This document shows, piece after piece, positions 8,045-14,584 of a stretch of 44,175 nt of DNA (positions within the stretch are counted from its first letter, which is position 1; every line of letters begins with the position of its first letter). The notes under the pieces are model-generated. The model saw only the letters and a list, made by a program, of their open reading frames with translations, was not told where the DNA came from and did not search any database. The DNA lies in IMG/VR virus record IMGVR_UViG_3300017971_000108, positions 1-44,175 of that record. One strand, given 5' to 3'. The translations under genes were made by a program, and so were the position numbers. The DNA is from a virus.

Positions 8045-8317
8045 CTACTCGTTCCTGGCGATGCTGGCGTTCGCCCACATCACCGTCTCCTCGAGCTTTG
8101 TGAGCGCCAAACTGCGTTCCCTTGAGGGTGGACATGAGCGCGTGATCTGCTCCGCAAATCTCTTGGCGGTGTCCCGAATGTCGACGTACCTCTTCGGCTG
8201 ACCGGCCTTCGGCGGGTAGTAGGTGAATCGTTTGTCGATGTCGAGCTGCTGTTCTGGCTCGATTCCATAGCTTCGGTCGCCTCCCTGAACGCTCTCGCCA
8301 TTTCCTGCATTTCCCAT
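8045..8317 (-). CDS. acb2: Acb2-like cyclic-nucleotide sponge (anti-CBASS)
   Basis: The protein has 90 aa and starts at 8317 behind GGAGAGGAG. The core FTYYPPKAGQPKRYVDIRD (about 31-49), then an amphipathic helix, then SLALTKLEETVMWANASIAR (about 69-88) is the hallmark of the Acb2/Tad1-hairpin family (DUF7681). These small phage proteins form helical hexamers that sequester cyclic di- and trinucleotides. They thereby block CBASS effectors that sense such signals. The N-terminal 30 residues are variable. It lies between the terminase nuclease gene and the portal gene. The call rests on close motif match; which nucleotides this protein binds cannot be told from sequence. Confidence 0.88.
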   Translation of the reverse strand: MGNAGNGESVQGGDRSYGIEPEQQLDIDKRFTYYPPKAGQPKRYVDIRDTAKRFAEQITRSCPPSRERSLALTKLEETVMWANASIARNE

Positions 8318-8329
8318 TCTCCTCTCCTT

Positions 8330-9262
8330 TCACAGTCGTCCGAGTTTCTTTCCTTTGTGAAGGTCCGCTCTCTTCTGGCGCCCTCTCTCTCTCTTGCGTA
8401 GCAGCGCGGCGAGCTGCGACACAGGCCGACAGACTGCCATCATGTAGCCCAGGCCGCTCGAGGCGTGGGACAGAAGGTGTTTCGGATCTTCGATGTCGGT
8501 GACTTGCTTCTCTTTCTTTCCGCTGGCGTCGTAGATGACCTCGAGGAGATCCGCGATCGTGTAGTGACACTTCGCACGGTTGAGGACGAGGATCGGCTCG
8601 CCCTCGATGCCGGTGAGCGCGGCATTGATCGAATCCATGCGGAGCTTCGGCGGGGGATTCGACGGCGGGACGTGGAACGTCACCGATGACGGGTAGCCCG
8701 AGAACCCGATCCGCATGAGATCGTAGGCGCTTTCGTTCTCGGCCCCGTAGCCCGCATTGTTGCCGCTGGCGTCTCCGTACACCTCGACGCCGCCCGGATG
8801 GGCCGGGTACTCCATGCGGAAGGCCGCCACCATCTTTGGGATCGTCGCGTCCTCTCGGAGCCTGGCGATCTCATCGAAGCCGTAGAAACGCCCGTGGATC
8901 TGCTGTACGAGCGGCCACGCCTTGATCGCAACGTTGAAGTCGCAGCACAGCTTGATCGGCCTCATGGGGTCGTAGGGCGTCTCGTAGCGGGTGTTGACCT
9001 CCCACCGAAAGGCCGGATAACAGCGAACGCCGGACACCAGCTCCATGTTGATGTCCATTTCGCGTTCCCAATCGGTGCTCGTCTTGTGGGGGTTGTCTCC
9101 GAAGTAGATGCGCTTCTGCTCGGCCACCCACGCGGGCGTCGAGGCGTCGAACATCGTGTAGTGGACGGGCATGATGGCCCACCCTGCCGGGTGGTCGATG
9201 ATGAACGATCGCTGGCCCTTCTCTCGAGGCCGGACCTTGTCCACCCACCTGGCGGTGCTCAC
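8330..9262 (-). CDS. terL: Terminase large subunit, C-terminal nuclease half (split gene)
   Basis: The protein has 310 aa. The GTG at 9262 overlaps the previous stop (GTGA). The first 80 residues look like the linker that follows the ATPase in normal terminases: AIMPVHYTMFDASTPAWVAEQ, then WEREMDINMELVSGVRCYPAF. An RNase H-fold nuclease follows, with LCCDFNV (first metal Asp), VEVYGDASGNN (second) and HLLSHASSGLGYMM near the C-terminus (third acidic/His region), then a basic tail. It cuts genome concatemers during packaging. The ATPase half is a separate gene at 10702-11394 with five small genes between, so the two must assemble in trans or the gene was split by insertion. Confidence 0.85.
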   Translation of the reverse strand: MSTARWVDKVRPREKGQRSFIIDHPAGWAIMPVHYTMFDASTPAWVAEQKRIYFGDNPHKTSTDWEREMDINMELVSGVRCYPAFRWEVNTRYETPYDPMRPIKLCCDFNVAIKAWPLVQQIHGRFYGFDEIARLREDATIPKMVAAFRMEYPAHPGGVEVYGDASGNNAGYGAENESAYDLMRIGFSGYPSSVTFHVPPSNPPPKLRMDSINAALTGIEGEPILVLNRAKCHYTIADLLEVIYDASGKKEKQVTDIEDPKHLLSHASSGLGYMMAVCRPVSQLAALLRKRERGRQKRADLHKGKKLGRL

Positions 9263-9432
9263 TTGCGCCTCTTCTTCGTCGCCTTCGCCACCGCCGCGTT
9301 GGCTATGCGGATCGCAGCGCCTTCGTCGTGCTCCATGAGCGCACGGTTGGCCGTGTCGGCCCACAGCTCCCGGAGCCTCGAGGTGGTGGCCTTCTTCGTG
9401 TGCTTCTTCGCATCACCTGGCGACCAGGGCAT
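9259..9432 (-). CDS. Small basic phage protein, paralogue A
   Basis: The protein has 57 aa and begins at the ATG at 9432, with GGAGGTGAG just upstream. The motif PGDAKKHTKKATTSRLREL, then WADTANRAL, then DEGAAIRIANAAV and a Lys/Arg-rich tail matches a small protein family widespread in phages, whose function is not established. It is a clear paralogue of the next gene (PADACKHTPAAETTKLKEFW, WAREANKR, NEDMAIGLANIAV). The stop overlaps the GTG of the terminase nuclease gene, so it is probably translated in coupling with it. Confidence 0.75.
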   Translation of the reverse strand: MPWSPGDAKKHTKKATTSRLRELWADTANRALMEHDEGAAIRIANAAVAKATKKRRK

Positions 9433-9435
9433 GAC

Positions 9436-9621
9436 TCACCTCCGTTTCCTCTTCGTTCGTCGGATCTGTTTGTTGACGGCGATGTTCGCCAGGCCGATCG
9501 CCATGTCCTCGTTGAAGCCCTGACTGACTCTCTTGTTTGCTTCTCGTGCCCAAAACTCTTTGAGCTTCGTCGTCTCCGCGGCGGGCGTGTGTTTGCAGGC
9601 GTCGGCCGGTTGGAATTTCAC
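9436..9621 (-). CDS. Small basic phage protein, paralogue B
   Basis: The protein has 61 aa from the GTG at 9621. That start overlaps the upstream stop (GTGA), has GGAG eight bases before it, and aligns exactly with the start of paralogue A; an ATG at 9636 is also possible. Conserved positions are the PxDAxKHT motif at the N-terminus, a central W-A-x-x-A-N, and the A-I-x-x-A-N-x-A-V helix followed by a strongly basic tail. The two copies in tandem differ at roughly half their positions, so the duplication is old or one copy was acquired separately. Confidence 0.7.
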   Translation of the reverse strand: MKFQPADACKHTPAAETTKLKEFWAREANKRVSQGFNEDMAIGLANIAVNKQIRRTKRKRR

Positions 9622-10244
9622 AGCTTCACTCCGCATTGGTGGCAGAATCGCGGCCTGGATCGCTCGAGGCCCATCGGCACGGTCGGACAGACCTGTTTCA
9701 TTACGTCGCTCTCGCACAGCTCTTCGATCGGATTCTTGTGCGGGTGCTCCTCGTGCATGAGCGGGCCGGGGCCGTGAAGGGTGCCGAACGGCGTATCGAC
9801 ATCCCCTCGGATGTGAGCCTGGAGCCTGCGGGCGACCGTCTCGAGCTTCACCTGGTCGTTGTCGATGCTCTTCTGTATTCGGGTCACCTGGTCCGCGAGA
9901 TCCATCCATAGACGTTGCTCGCTTGTCACCAGCTCGTGTAGCGCCTCAGCGTGGCTTCTGCTGCCGCTCTGCTCTCCATTCTTCCAGCTCTCGAGGTTGT
10001 CCACGCGCCGCTTGACCTCGTTGAAGCAGGTGTTGTCGGGCGTGTTCCCCTCGAGGCGTCGGACCTTTCTCTCGAAGCAACCGTGGGTCGCTGCGAGCCA
10101 CCTACAGAGCTGCCTCACGGCCCTGGCAATCACGTTCGGGTTGACAGTGTCGCTCGTGTTCAGCGCAGCCTGGAGGGCGTTGCCGCAAGCCTCTGGCGTC
10201 ATTTGGGTGGGGTCGTGCTTCGGTCGAGGTGATTCACTACACAT
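9618..10244 (-). CDS. Coiled-coil protein with a C-terminal zinc-like pair, unknown function
   Basis: The protein has 208 aa and starts at the ATG at 10244 behind AAAGGAG. It is mostly helical (NPNVIARAVRQLCRWLAATHG, about 35-55; RRVDNLESWKNGEQSG, about 80-95; LADQVTRIQKSIDNDQVKLE, about 115-135) and ends with RPRFCHQCGVKL, a single CxxC. Three earlier cysteines near the N-terminus and middle could complete a metal site. No family is recognised. It is one of five genes inserted between the two terminase halves. Confidence 0.6.
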   Translation of the reverse strand: MCSESPRPKHDPTQMTPEACGNALQAALNTSDTVNPNVIARAVRQLCRWLAATHGCFERKVRRLEGNTPDNTCFNEVKRRVDNLESWKNGEQSGSRSHAEALHELVTSEQRLWMDLADQVTRIQKSIDNDQVKLETVARRLQAHIRGDVDTPFGTLHGPGPLMHEEHPHKNPIEELCESDVMKQVCPTVPMGLERSRPRFCHQCGVKL

Positions 10245-10256
10245 GGGCACTCCTTT

Positions 10257-10481
10257 CTATCTGAAACCTCCGTGCTGGCTTTTGTACTCGGTCTTGGCTT
10301 GCTCGAGGGCCTTGCCGGGTTTCCAGCCCTGCGACACCAGGAATCGAGCCCTGCGGGCGATAGCGCGTCGTGCCAGCACCTTGACGGCGCGCTTGCACTC
10401 GGCCTCTGTCATCTCCTGTTTGATGAACTTCTTCGTTCCAGCCGTAGCGGCCAGGCTTTGCAGTCTCTTGAAGAGCTTCAA
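10257..10481 (-). CDS. Small basic helical protein, TTG start
   Basis: The protein has 74 aa. The likely start is the TTG at 10481, overlapping the upstream stop (TTGA), with AAGGA about eleven bases before it; no ATG lies nearby in frame. The sequence is strongly basic (CKRAVKVLARRAIARRARFL) with a Trp-containing segment, SQGWKPGKALEQAKTEYKSQ. It could bind nucleic acid, but no family is recognised. Confidence 0.5.
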   Translation of the reverse strand: MKLFKRLQSLAATAGTKKFIKQEMTEAECKRAVKVLARRAIARRARFLVSQGWKPGKALEQAKTEYKSQHGGFR

Positions 10482-10705
10482 TGCACACCATTCCTTTCGG
10501 CCAGGCCGAAGAGCACGATCGCGGCGGCCACCTCCTCGCGGTGCTCCGATAGCCTGGTGGTGAACTCGTCGAGCGCCGCCTGGCTGAGATCCTCGCTCCG
10601 GGCGTAGGTTTCCAGCTCGTCACCGCGCAGTTTGATCCAGATGCCGCGCTCGGTGGCCTCGTCGAGAAGCTCGACGGCCTCGGGGATGATGCGAGCGACG
10701 ATCAT
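10478..10705 (-). CDS. TubC N-terminal docking-domain-like small protein
   Basis: The protein has 75 aa and starts at 10705, overlapping the end of the terminase ATPase gene by 4 bases (ATGA). The pattern ELLDEATERGIWIKLRGDEL, then DLSQAALDEFTTRLSEHREE with hydrophobic spacing, resembles the small TubC-N-like fold seen in phage proteins and at primase N-termini. There it acts as an interaction module. No catalytic residues are present. It is coupled to terminase translation and may modulate it; this is inference. Confidence 0.55.
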   Translation of the reverse strand: MIVARIIPEAVELLDEATERGIWIKLRGDELETYARSEDLSQAALDEFTTRLSEHREEVAAAIVLFGLAERNGVH

Positions 10706-11394
10706 GTGAACTTCGTGAACCCTACCTCTCTACACAGTGACGCGATCGCGCCCGAGGGGCCGTTGCTCGAGCTGGCGAGCACGATCTGAACATCCTTGTC
10801 CGGTTCCATGAGCGGCTTGGCTGCCGCCATCGCCTCGTGGGCGTGGGGTTGGAACTCCGACTCGTCGAGGAAGATCCTGGTGATGGTGTAGGTCCGCACC
10901 GCGTCACCGCCTTCTTTCACTCCCTGGATGGTGGACTGCGTGTGCTTGTACTTCATCCTGATCGTTTGGCCGCTCTGGCCCTTCCAGCTATCGAACGGTC
11001 GCCGTATCAGCGGCTCGGCCAGGTTCTCCTCAATGAATCGGCATCGCTCGTGAACGACGAACGCCGCCTTCTCGACGTTCAGCGATTGGATCATGTTCAG
11101 GTGGTGACTGCGATACCTGGCGTCCCACACCCAAAAGGCCGAGACGGTCCAGGTAATGAATCGTCGGCGGCTCTTCGGGAAGAGCAACAGCTTCTCGGTG
11201 TTCAGGGCGTGAACCACCTCGTCGACAATCTGCTCGTCCATCCAGGGCCGGATGCCACCGCTCGCCTCGTCCACGGTGCGGACCTGGTCGCGCATCCACC
11301 TGGCCGGGGAATGGCGATACACGAGGTCGAGACGCTCGAGGCGCTCGGTGATCTCGATGTAGTCCTTCTCTTCGATGCGCCGTTCGACGCCCAT
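10702..11394 (-). CDS. terL: Terminase large subunit, N-terminal ATPase half (split gene)
   Basis: The protein has 230 aa. The ATG at 11394 shares a base with the small-terminase stop (TGATG). The motor motifs are visible: a divergent Walker A region, LFPKSRRRFITW (about 76-87), Walker B TRIFLDESEF (about 170-179) and a coupling motif, IVLASSSNGPSG (about 206-217). The protein stops soon after the coupling motif (GFTKFT), exactly where a normal terminase continues into its linker and nuclease. Those parts are encoded at 8330-9262. The lack of a classical GKT/S is shared with several podovirus terminases of the KSRQ type. Confidence 0.82.
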   Translation of the reverse strand: MGVERRIEEKDYIEITERLERLDLVYRHSPARWMRDQVRTVDEASGGIRPWMDEQIVDEVVHALNTEKLLLFPKSRRRFITWTVSAFWVWDARYRSHHLNMIQSLNVEKAAFVVHERCRFIEENLAEPLIRRPFDSWKGQSGQTIRMKYKHTQSTIQGVKEGGDAVRTYTITRIFLDESEFQPHAHEAMAAAKPLMEPDKDVQIVLASSSNGPSGAIASLCREVGFTKFT

Positions 11395-11960
11395 CACTCC
11401 TCGCGCTGCTCCCGCAGCCGGTCCAGGGCCTCGAGCACCTCCGCGGGCGTGGCCGACATGACATTGAGAAGTATCGGTGGAATCTTCGACGGGTCGAACG
11501 CCAGGGCCTCGTCCTCCCACAGCTTGAGACGCCGGCCAAGTAGCTCTCGCGCCTGGTGGGCGTCGTAGAGCTCCAGCTCGCGAGAGTCTTTCGTGTCCTT
11601 CACCTTCTTGATGAGATGCGAGATCCCAAGCTCCTTTGCCTTGCGGAGCATCCTCGGGACGTTCGGCTCCTCGTAAACCTCTGCGAAGTCGCCCATGTCG
11701 CTGGTCGCCACATCGAACTCTCGAGCGATGATCTGCTCGGTTCGCACCTCCATGTCCCTCATGCGCTCGTCGATGAGGGCGCGAACCTCAACATTCGCTA
11801 ACAATCGGCTCCCTTCTACTTCCGGCTTCGCATATCCGGCCTGGCGGGCGGCCTGTGTTGCATTGAGGTATGAATTGCGAACCCTCCCATCCGTGAATCT
11901 TTCCGCGGTTCCCGAGAGGTACGCTTCGACGAAAGCGCGACGTTTTGCGGTGAGTGCCAT
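11394..11960 (-). CDS. terS: Terminase small subunit
   Basis: The protein has 188 aa from the ATG at 11960; the frame also allows an ATG at 11975, and neither has a strong ribosome site. The N-terminus has the small-terminase HTH pattern: LTAKRRAFVEAYL, then NATQAARQAGYAKP (about 40-55) and LLANVEVRALIDERM. A central oligomerisation helix and the C-terminal MSATPAEVLEALDRLREQRE follow. It recognises the packaging site and regulates the large subunit. It is the first leftward gene, facing the plus-strand cassette across a shared regulatory region. Confidence 0.82.
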   Translation of the reverse strand: MALTAKRRAFVEAYLSGTAERFTDGRVRNSYLNATQAARQAGYAKPEVEGSRLLANVEVRALIDERMRDMEVRTEQIIAREFDVATSDMGDFAEVYEEPNVPRMLRKAKELGISHLIKKVKDTKDSRELELYDAHQARELLGRRLKLWEDEALAFDPSKIPPILLNVMSATPAEVLEALDRLREQREE

Positions 11961-11991
11961 GAGTCGATCATACACCCCGGACAGATTCAGA

Positions 11992-12021
11992 GTGGTTGCT
12001 TGCTTGCATTATTGCAACCAC
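11992..12021. promoter_or_regulatory. 8-bp inverted repeat, candidate operator
   Basis: GTGGTTGC (11992-11999) and GCAACCAC (12014-12021) are perfect inverted copies with a 14-base spacer. They lie in the only divergent intergenic region, between the small terminase and the plus-strand cassette, and overlap the -35 to spacer part of the candidate promoter. This is a suitable site for a repressor or activator, perhaps the RHH protein encoded at 13236-13418. Confidence 0.55.
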
Positions 12022-12032
12022 GGCATTACATT
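12004..12032 (+). promoter_or_regulatory. Sigma70-like promoter for the plus-strand cassette
   Basis: TTGCAT (12004-12009) is followed after exactly 17 bases by TACATT (12027-12032). A strong GAAAGGAGG ribosome site and the first plus-strand ATG (12054) lie just downstream. It overlaps the inverted repeat at 11992-12021. The sequence match is moderate; placement is what makes it convincing. Confidence 0.5.
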
Positions 12033-12053
12033 GGTTCCGAAAGGAGGTTCCGA

Positions 12054-12252
12054 AATGGCACACGGGAACCGAAAGCGAAAGGCGTCGGATGGTGTTCGGA
12101 GATCCAAATGCGAGGGCAAGATCAAGCTCAGGGAGTACCTCGAGGCCGAGGCGAAGTCGCTGGCTGCGACGGGCGTCCCTGTCCTTACGATCGTGCGGAA
12201 GCTCGACGAGCTGGCCCTCAAGTACCTCGAGGAATCGCAGGGGAGGCTCTGA
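12054..12252 (+). CDS. Small protein, Spo0E-like pattern, first gene of the plus-strand cassette
   Basis: The protein has 65 aa. The ATG at 12054 follows GAAAGGAGGTTCC; the longer open frame upstream would run back across the promoter region. The N-terminus is basic (HGNRKRKASDGVRRSKCEG). A helical pair follows: LREYLEAEAKSLAATG and PVLTIVRKLDELALKYLEES. The spacing of the two helices and the K-L-D-E-L-x-x-K-Y-L end resemble Spo0E-type small helical proteins, but the match is weak. It ends in a TGATG overlap with the next gene. Confidence 0.6.
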
Positions 12253-12533
12253 TGGCGACACCGCTGAAAGCTCCGGGCGATCGGATCATGGCGGCGGTCT
12301 GCGACTGCTGCGGCGCTCACGCGCATGAGTATCCGTTCGAGGTGTTCCAGGTCTGCGCTCGTTGCGGGCGCGGGACGTACTACGCGAAGCCGGTGACGGT
12401 GGCCGAACACCAGGCGATGCTGCCCTCGAGCATCGACCCGTTCACCGCGTTGCGCGAGGACGAGCCTGACGAGTTTGATCTCCCGTTCCTCGAGGACGGG
12501 TTCTACCAGGAGGGAGAGTCGTACTATGCTTGA
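12252..12533 (+). CDS. Zinc-ribbon protein
   Basis: The protein has 93 aa, and its ATG shares a base with the upstream stop. CDCCGAHAHEYPFEV, then QVCARCGRGTYY, forms two CxxC knuckles (about 17-20 and 33-36), a zinc ribbon. The C-terminal half is acidic (FTALREDEPDEFDLPFLEDG). Small ribbons of this kind often bind nucleic acid or host transcription proteins; the actual role is unknown. Confidence 0.7.
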   Translation: MATPLKAPGDRIMAAVCDCCGAHAHEYPFEVFQVCARCGRGTYYAKPVTVAEHQAMLPSSIDPFTALREDEPDEFDLPFLEDGFYQEGESYYA

Positions 12534-12792
12534 TGCTTCTGACTACACGCCCGAGCGCACCCGCGAGATCCACACCGCTGCCGCAGCCTCGAAGCTCGTC
12601 GGTCGCACCATCGTCGGGTTCGCCTACATGAAGGCGGTCGACACCGGCTTCTACCACGATGCGCCGATCCTCGAACTCGACAACGGCGATTTCCTGCTCA
12701 TCCAGAGCGACGACGAAGGCAACGACGCGGGTTCGATCCGGCTCATCAGCGTGGCGGGACCAAACACATCCATGACGATCCCCCGGATCTGA
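12526..12792 (+). CDS. Unrecognised small beta-rich protein
   Basis: The protein has 88 aa. The ATG at 12526 overlaps the preceding stop by 8 bases and has AGGAGGGAG upstream. After a helical start (REIHTAAAASKLVGRTIVGF) it is beta-rich and acidic (ILELDNGDFLLIQSDDEGND, then GSIRLISVAG). No known motif is seen. A terminator follows directly, so the first three plus-strand genes form their own transcript unit. Confidence 0.6.
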   Translation: MLDASDYTPERTREIHTAAAASKLVGRTIVGFAYMKAVDTGFYHDAPILELDNGDFLLIQSDDEGNDAGSIRLISVAGPNTSMTIPRI

Positions 12793-12804
12793 ATATCAAC
12801 CGGA

Positions 12805-12836
12805 CCCCTCGCCAATCGCGGCGGGGGGTTCTTTTT
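12805..12836 (+). terminator. Rho-independent terminator within the plus-strand cassette
   Basis: CCCCTCGCC (12805-12813) pairs with GGCGGGGGG (12820-12828) as a 9-bp stem with a 6-base loop, followed by TTCTTTTT. It lies between the stop at 12792 and the AAAGGAGG site of the next gene. Read-through would feed the rest of the cassette. Confidence 0.85.
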
Positions 12837-12853
12837 GCCTGAAAGGAGGTTCG

Positions 12854-13060
12854 ATGCACTACGACGAGGATTTTGACCTGATCGACGGGGTTGGCTTTGC
12901 CGATCCTGGCGGCGAGTCGGCGCTGCGAGCGGAGACGCCCGACAACCCGCGGAACCTTCCCTGCCCGAACTGTGGTCGTCCCAACATGCTCACGCCGATC
13001 GACCGGCAGCGTGGCTACCAATGCGACATCTGCGCCCGCGAAACCGAGATGGGGTTCTGA
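12854..13060 (+). CDS. Small zinc-ribbon protein
   Basis: The protein has 68 aa and starts after GAAAGGAGG. An acidic N-terminus (HYDEDFDLIDGVGFADPGGE) precedes PCPNCGRPNMLTP and YQCDICARETEMGF, two CxxC pairs that should bind one zinc. The stop overlaps the start of the membrane protein gene that follows (TGATG). Confidence 0.7.
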   Translation: MHYDEDFDLIDGVGFADPGGESALRAETPDNPRNLPCPNCGRPNMLTPIDRQRGYQCDICARETEMGF

Positions 13061-13236
13061 TGCGTAGCCCCGAGATGCTCGTCGGCGTCCTGGTGATGAT
13101 CGCCACGTTCCTGCTCGTCCTGGTGGCCTCTCCCCACAGCTTCGCCCTCGCATGGGCCGAAGGGTGGATCGCGGCCATCATCTCTTTCATCGTGTACGGG
13201 TGCGTCCTGTGGCGCACCAAGGAAAGGAGGTATTGA
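13060..13236 (+). CDS. Small membrane protein
   Basis: The protein has 58 aa. Two hydrophobic segments are visible: LVGVLVMIATFLLVLVAS (about 7-24) and WIAAIISFIVYGCVLW (about 36-51), separated by a short loop with His and Glu. A basic C-terminus (RTKERRY) predicts a cytoplasmic tail. The topology is like a small holin or superinfection-exclusion protein. It lies among regulatory genes, not in the lysis cassette, so exclusion or host-membrane modulation is as likely as lysis. Confidence 0.6.
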   Translation: MRSPEMLVGVLVMIATFLLVLVASPHSFALAWAEGWIAAIISFIVYGCVLWRTKERRY

Positions 13237-13418
13237 TGCCCAACCGTTACCGGCGTCCCACCGTGGGCGTCACCGTGCGTCTCGGCGTGGAGACGCGGGA
13301 GCTGCTCGACCAGGTCGCCAAGGCCAGGCGGCTCTCTCTCGCGGCCACGATCGAGCAACTCGTCATCGAGGAGTCGAACCGTCTCGGCCCACCGAAGAAG
13401 AAACGAGATCGCCAATGA
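13236..13418 (+). CDS. Ribbon-helix-helix DNA-binding protein
   Basis: The protein has 60 aa and starts at 13236 behind GAAAGGAGG, overlapping the previous stop. The strand RPTVGVTVRLGVETRELLDQ followed by KARRLSLAATIEQLVIEESN is the classic RHH pattern: a beta strand, then two helices with the S-x-x-x-T-I-E-x-L turn. It is probably a dimeric repressor or activator. The inverted repeat at 11992-12021 is the nearest candidate target. Confidence 0.75.
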   Translation: MPNRYRRPTVGVTVRLGVETRELLDQVAKARRLSLAATIEQLVIEESNRLGPPKKKRDRQ

Positions 13419-13903
13419 ATGATTTCCTGACGGTCCATTCACCTGGCGATGTCGTCATTACGTGCGAGAAGCACGGCTACTCGAAGCCCGGCCGCTGCCC
13501 GTGGTGCCGCGTCGACGAACTCGAGATCGAGAACAATCGACTCTCGAATCGCCTTCAACAATTCGTTCACCAGGCGAAGCTCCCTGGTTTCGACGATACC
13601 GCTCGAGGCTACGTCGGAACCCCTCACGCCAAGACATCGACGAGCGTAGATGGTGCGAAGCTGATTCGGCCTCGAGCTGATTCGATCCGTCGCCAGATAT
13701 GGGAGCTGATGTACAGCGCGGGCGATCATGGCCTCACGCCGTTCGAGGCCGCCGCCGAACTCGGCCTCGCCACCAATACGGCCGGACCTCGCTTCCCGGA
13801 GCTGCGAGCGATGGGCAAGGCCATGAAAACAGACCTCACGCGAGAGACGTACAACGGCGGCCAATCGAGGGTCCATGTGGCGATCGGAGAGGGCTATGAG
13901 TAA
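13415..13903 (+). CDS. Winged-helix-like protein with N-terminal zinc knuckle
   Basis: The protein has 162 aa and overlaps the RHH gene by 4 bases (ATGA). The N-terminus contains CEKHGYSKPGRCPWC (about 17-31), probably a C-H-C-C zinc site. A short coiled coil follows (LEIENNRLSNRLQQF). The C-terminal half, SIRRQIWELMYSAGDHGLTP then EAAAELGLATNTAGPRFPEL, looks like a winged helix of the type used by phage regulators that sense host genes. A DNA-binding regulatory role is likely. Confidence 0.6.
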   Translation: MNDFLTVHSPGDVVITCEKHGYSKPGRCPWCRVDELEIENNRLSNRLQQFVHQAKLPGFDDTARGYVGTPHAKTSTSVDGAKLIRPRADSIRRQIWELMYSAGDHGLTPFEAAAELGLATNTAGPRFPELRAMGKAMKTDLTRETYNGGQSRVHVAIGEGYE

Positions 13904-14126
13904 ATGCCGCCACTGTGACCAAATGCTGTTTTTCGCCACCATGCCGACCGGCAAGAAGCTCCCGTGCGAGGCCCCACCGATCAAGACCTGGACGAGCGGC
14001 GATGACACAGTCCTGGTCGTCAACGTCCACAACCAGGCGGTGCTGATTCCTGCGAACTCGCCCGTGAGAGTGTTCAAGGAACATTGGTCGAGCTGCCCTG
14101 GCGCGAACACAGAGAGGCGGCGGTGA
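13896..14126 (+). CDS. Small Cys-containing protein, unknown function
   Basis: The protein has 76 aa and starts at 13896, overlapping the previous gene by 8 bases. An N-terminal CRHCDQMLFFATMPTGKKLP, followed by PCEAPP, and a late Cys near the end (SSCPGANTERRR) could form a split zinc site. The centre is beta-rich (TVLVVNVHNQAVLIP). The layout resembles small phage proteins that recognise metabolite or nucleotide-like ligands, but no family was identified. It ends in a TGATG overlap. Confidence 0.55.
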   Translation: MSKCRHCDQMLFFATMPTGKKLPCEAPPIKTWTSGDDTVLVVNVHNQAVLIPANSPVRVFKEHWSSCPGANTERRR

Positions 14127-14584
14127 TGGATCATCTCCAGCTCATCGCGGATCGGCCCCTGGCATCAAAAGAACCTTGTGTCGTTTGTGGCCGCACCACG
14201 GAGGAACCGCTTGTCGAGTGGTTCGTCTCCACGGTCGACGGCTCTCTTACCTGTGCTACTTGCGCCCTGGCGCTCGAGCGAATCGAAACGGAGGTTTCTA
14301 TGCGACGACAGACCATCATTCTCGCCGGTCCCTACAACCCGGCAACCCTCAACGCCCTGCTTCCCCTGGTGACGTATGCTTTCGATCGTCTCCTCGGCCA
14401 CCTCGAGGGTGACGGCTCTCGGATGGTGACGCTGAAACAGGTTCAGACGATCGCTCGCGGCGTCTGCGTCGAGTACGGTGCGGAGCATCTCACCGACAAC
14501 GTCATCTCGGCCGTGAACGCCTCGATCGACTCCATGCTCGGCGGGGCCGTGACCGACTCAGAGCCGGTAGGGAGCGGCGAGTGA
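14126..14584 (+). CDS. Unrecognised protein with N-terminal zinc knuckle
   Basis: The protein has 152 aa. CVVCGRTTEEPLVEWF and LTCATCALALERIE (about 18-21 and 41-44) form a two-knuckle zinc module. A mostly helical C-terminal domain follows (ALLPLVTYAFDRLLGHLEG, then TLKQVQTIARGVCVEYG). Start and stop both overlap neighbours by one or four bases, so the cassette is translated as a coupled series. No function is recognised. Confidence 0.6.
   Translation: MDHLQLIADRPLASKEPCVVCGRTTEEPLVEWFVSTVDGSLTCATCALALERIETEVSMRRQTIILAGPYNPATLNALLPLVTYAFDRLLGHLEGDGSRMVTLKQVQTIARGVCVEYGAEHLTDNVISAVNASIDSMLGGAVTDSEPVGSGE

Noticed and set aside
8080-8310. Alternative 76-codon frame over the Acb2-like gene
   Set aside because: The Acb2 frame has the family motifs; this one is a Ser/Arg-rich shadow.
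9262-10704. Group I/II intron or intein as explanation for the split terminase
   Set aside because: The gap is filled by overlapping protein genes with normal starts, with no homing endonuclease, splice motifs or intein residues visible.
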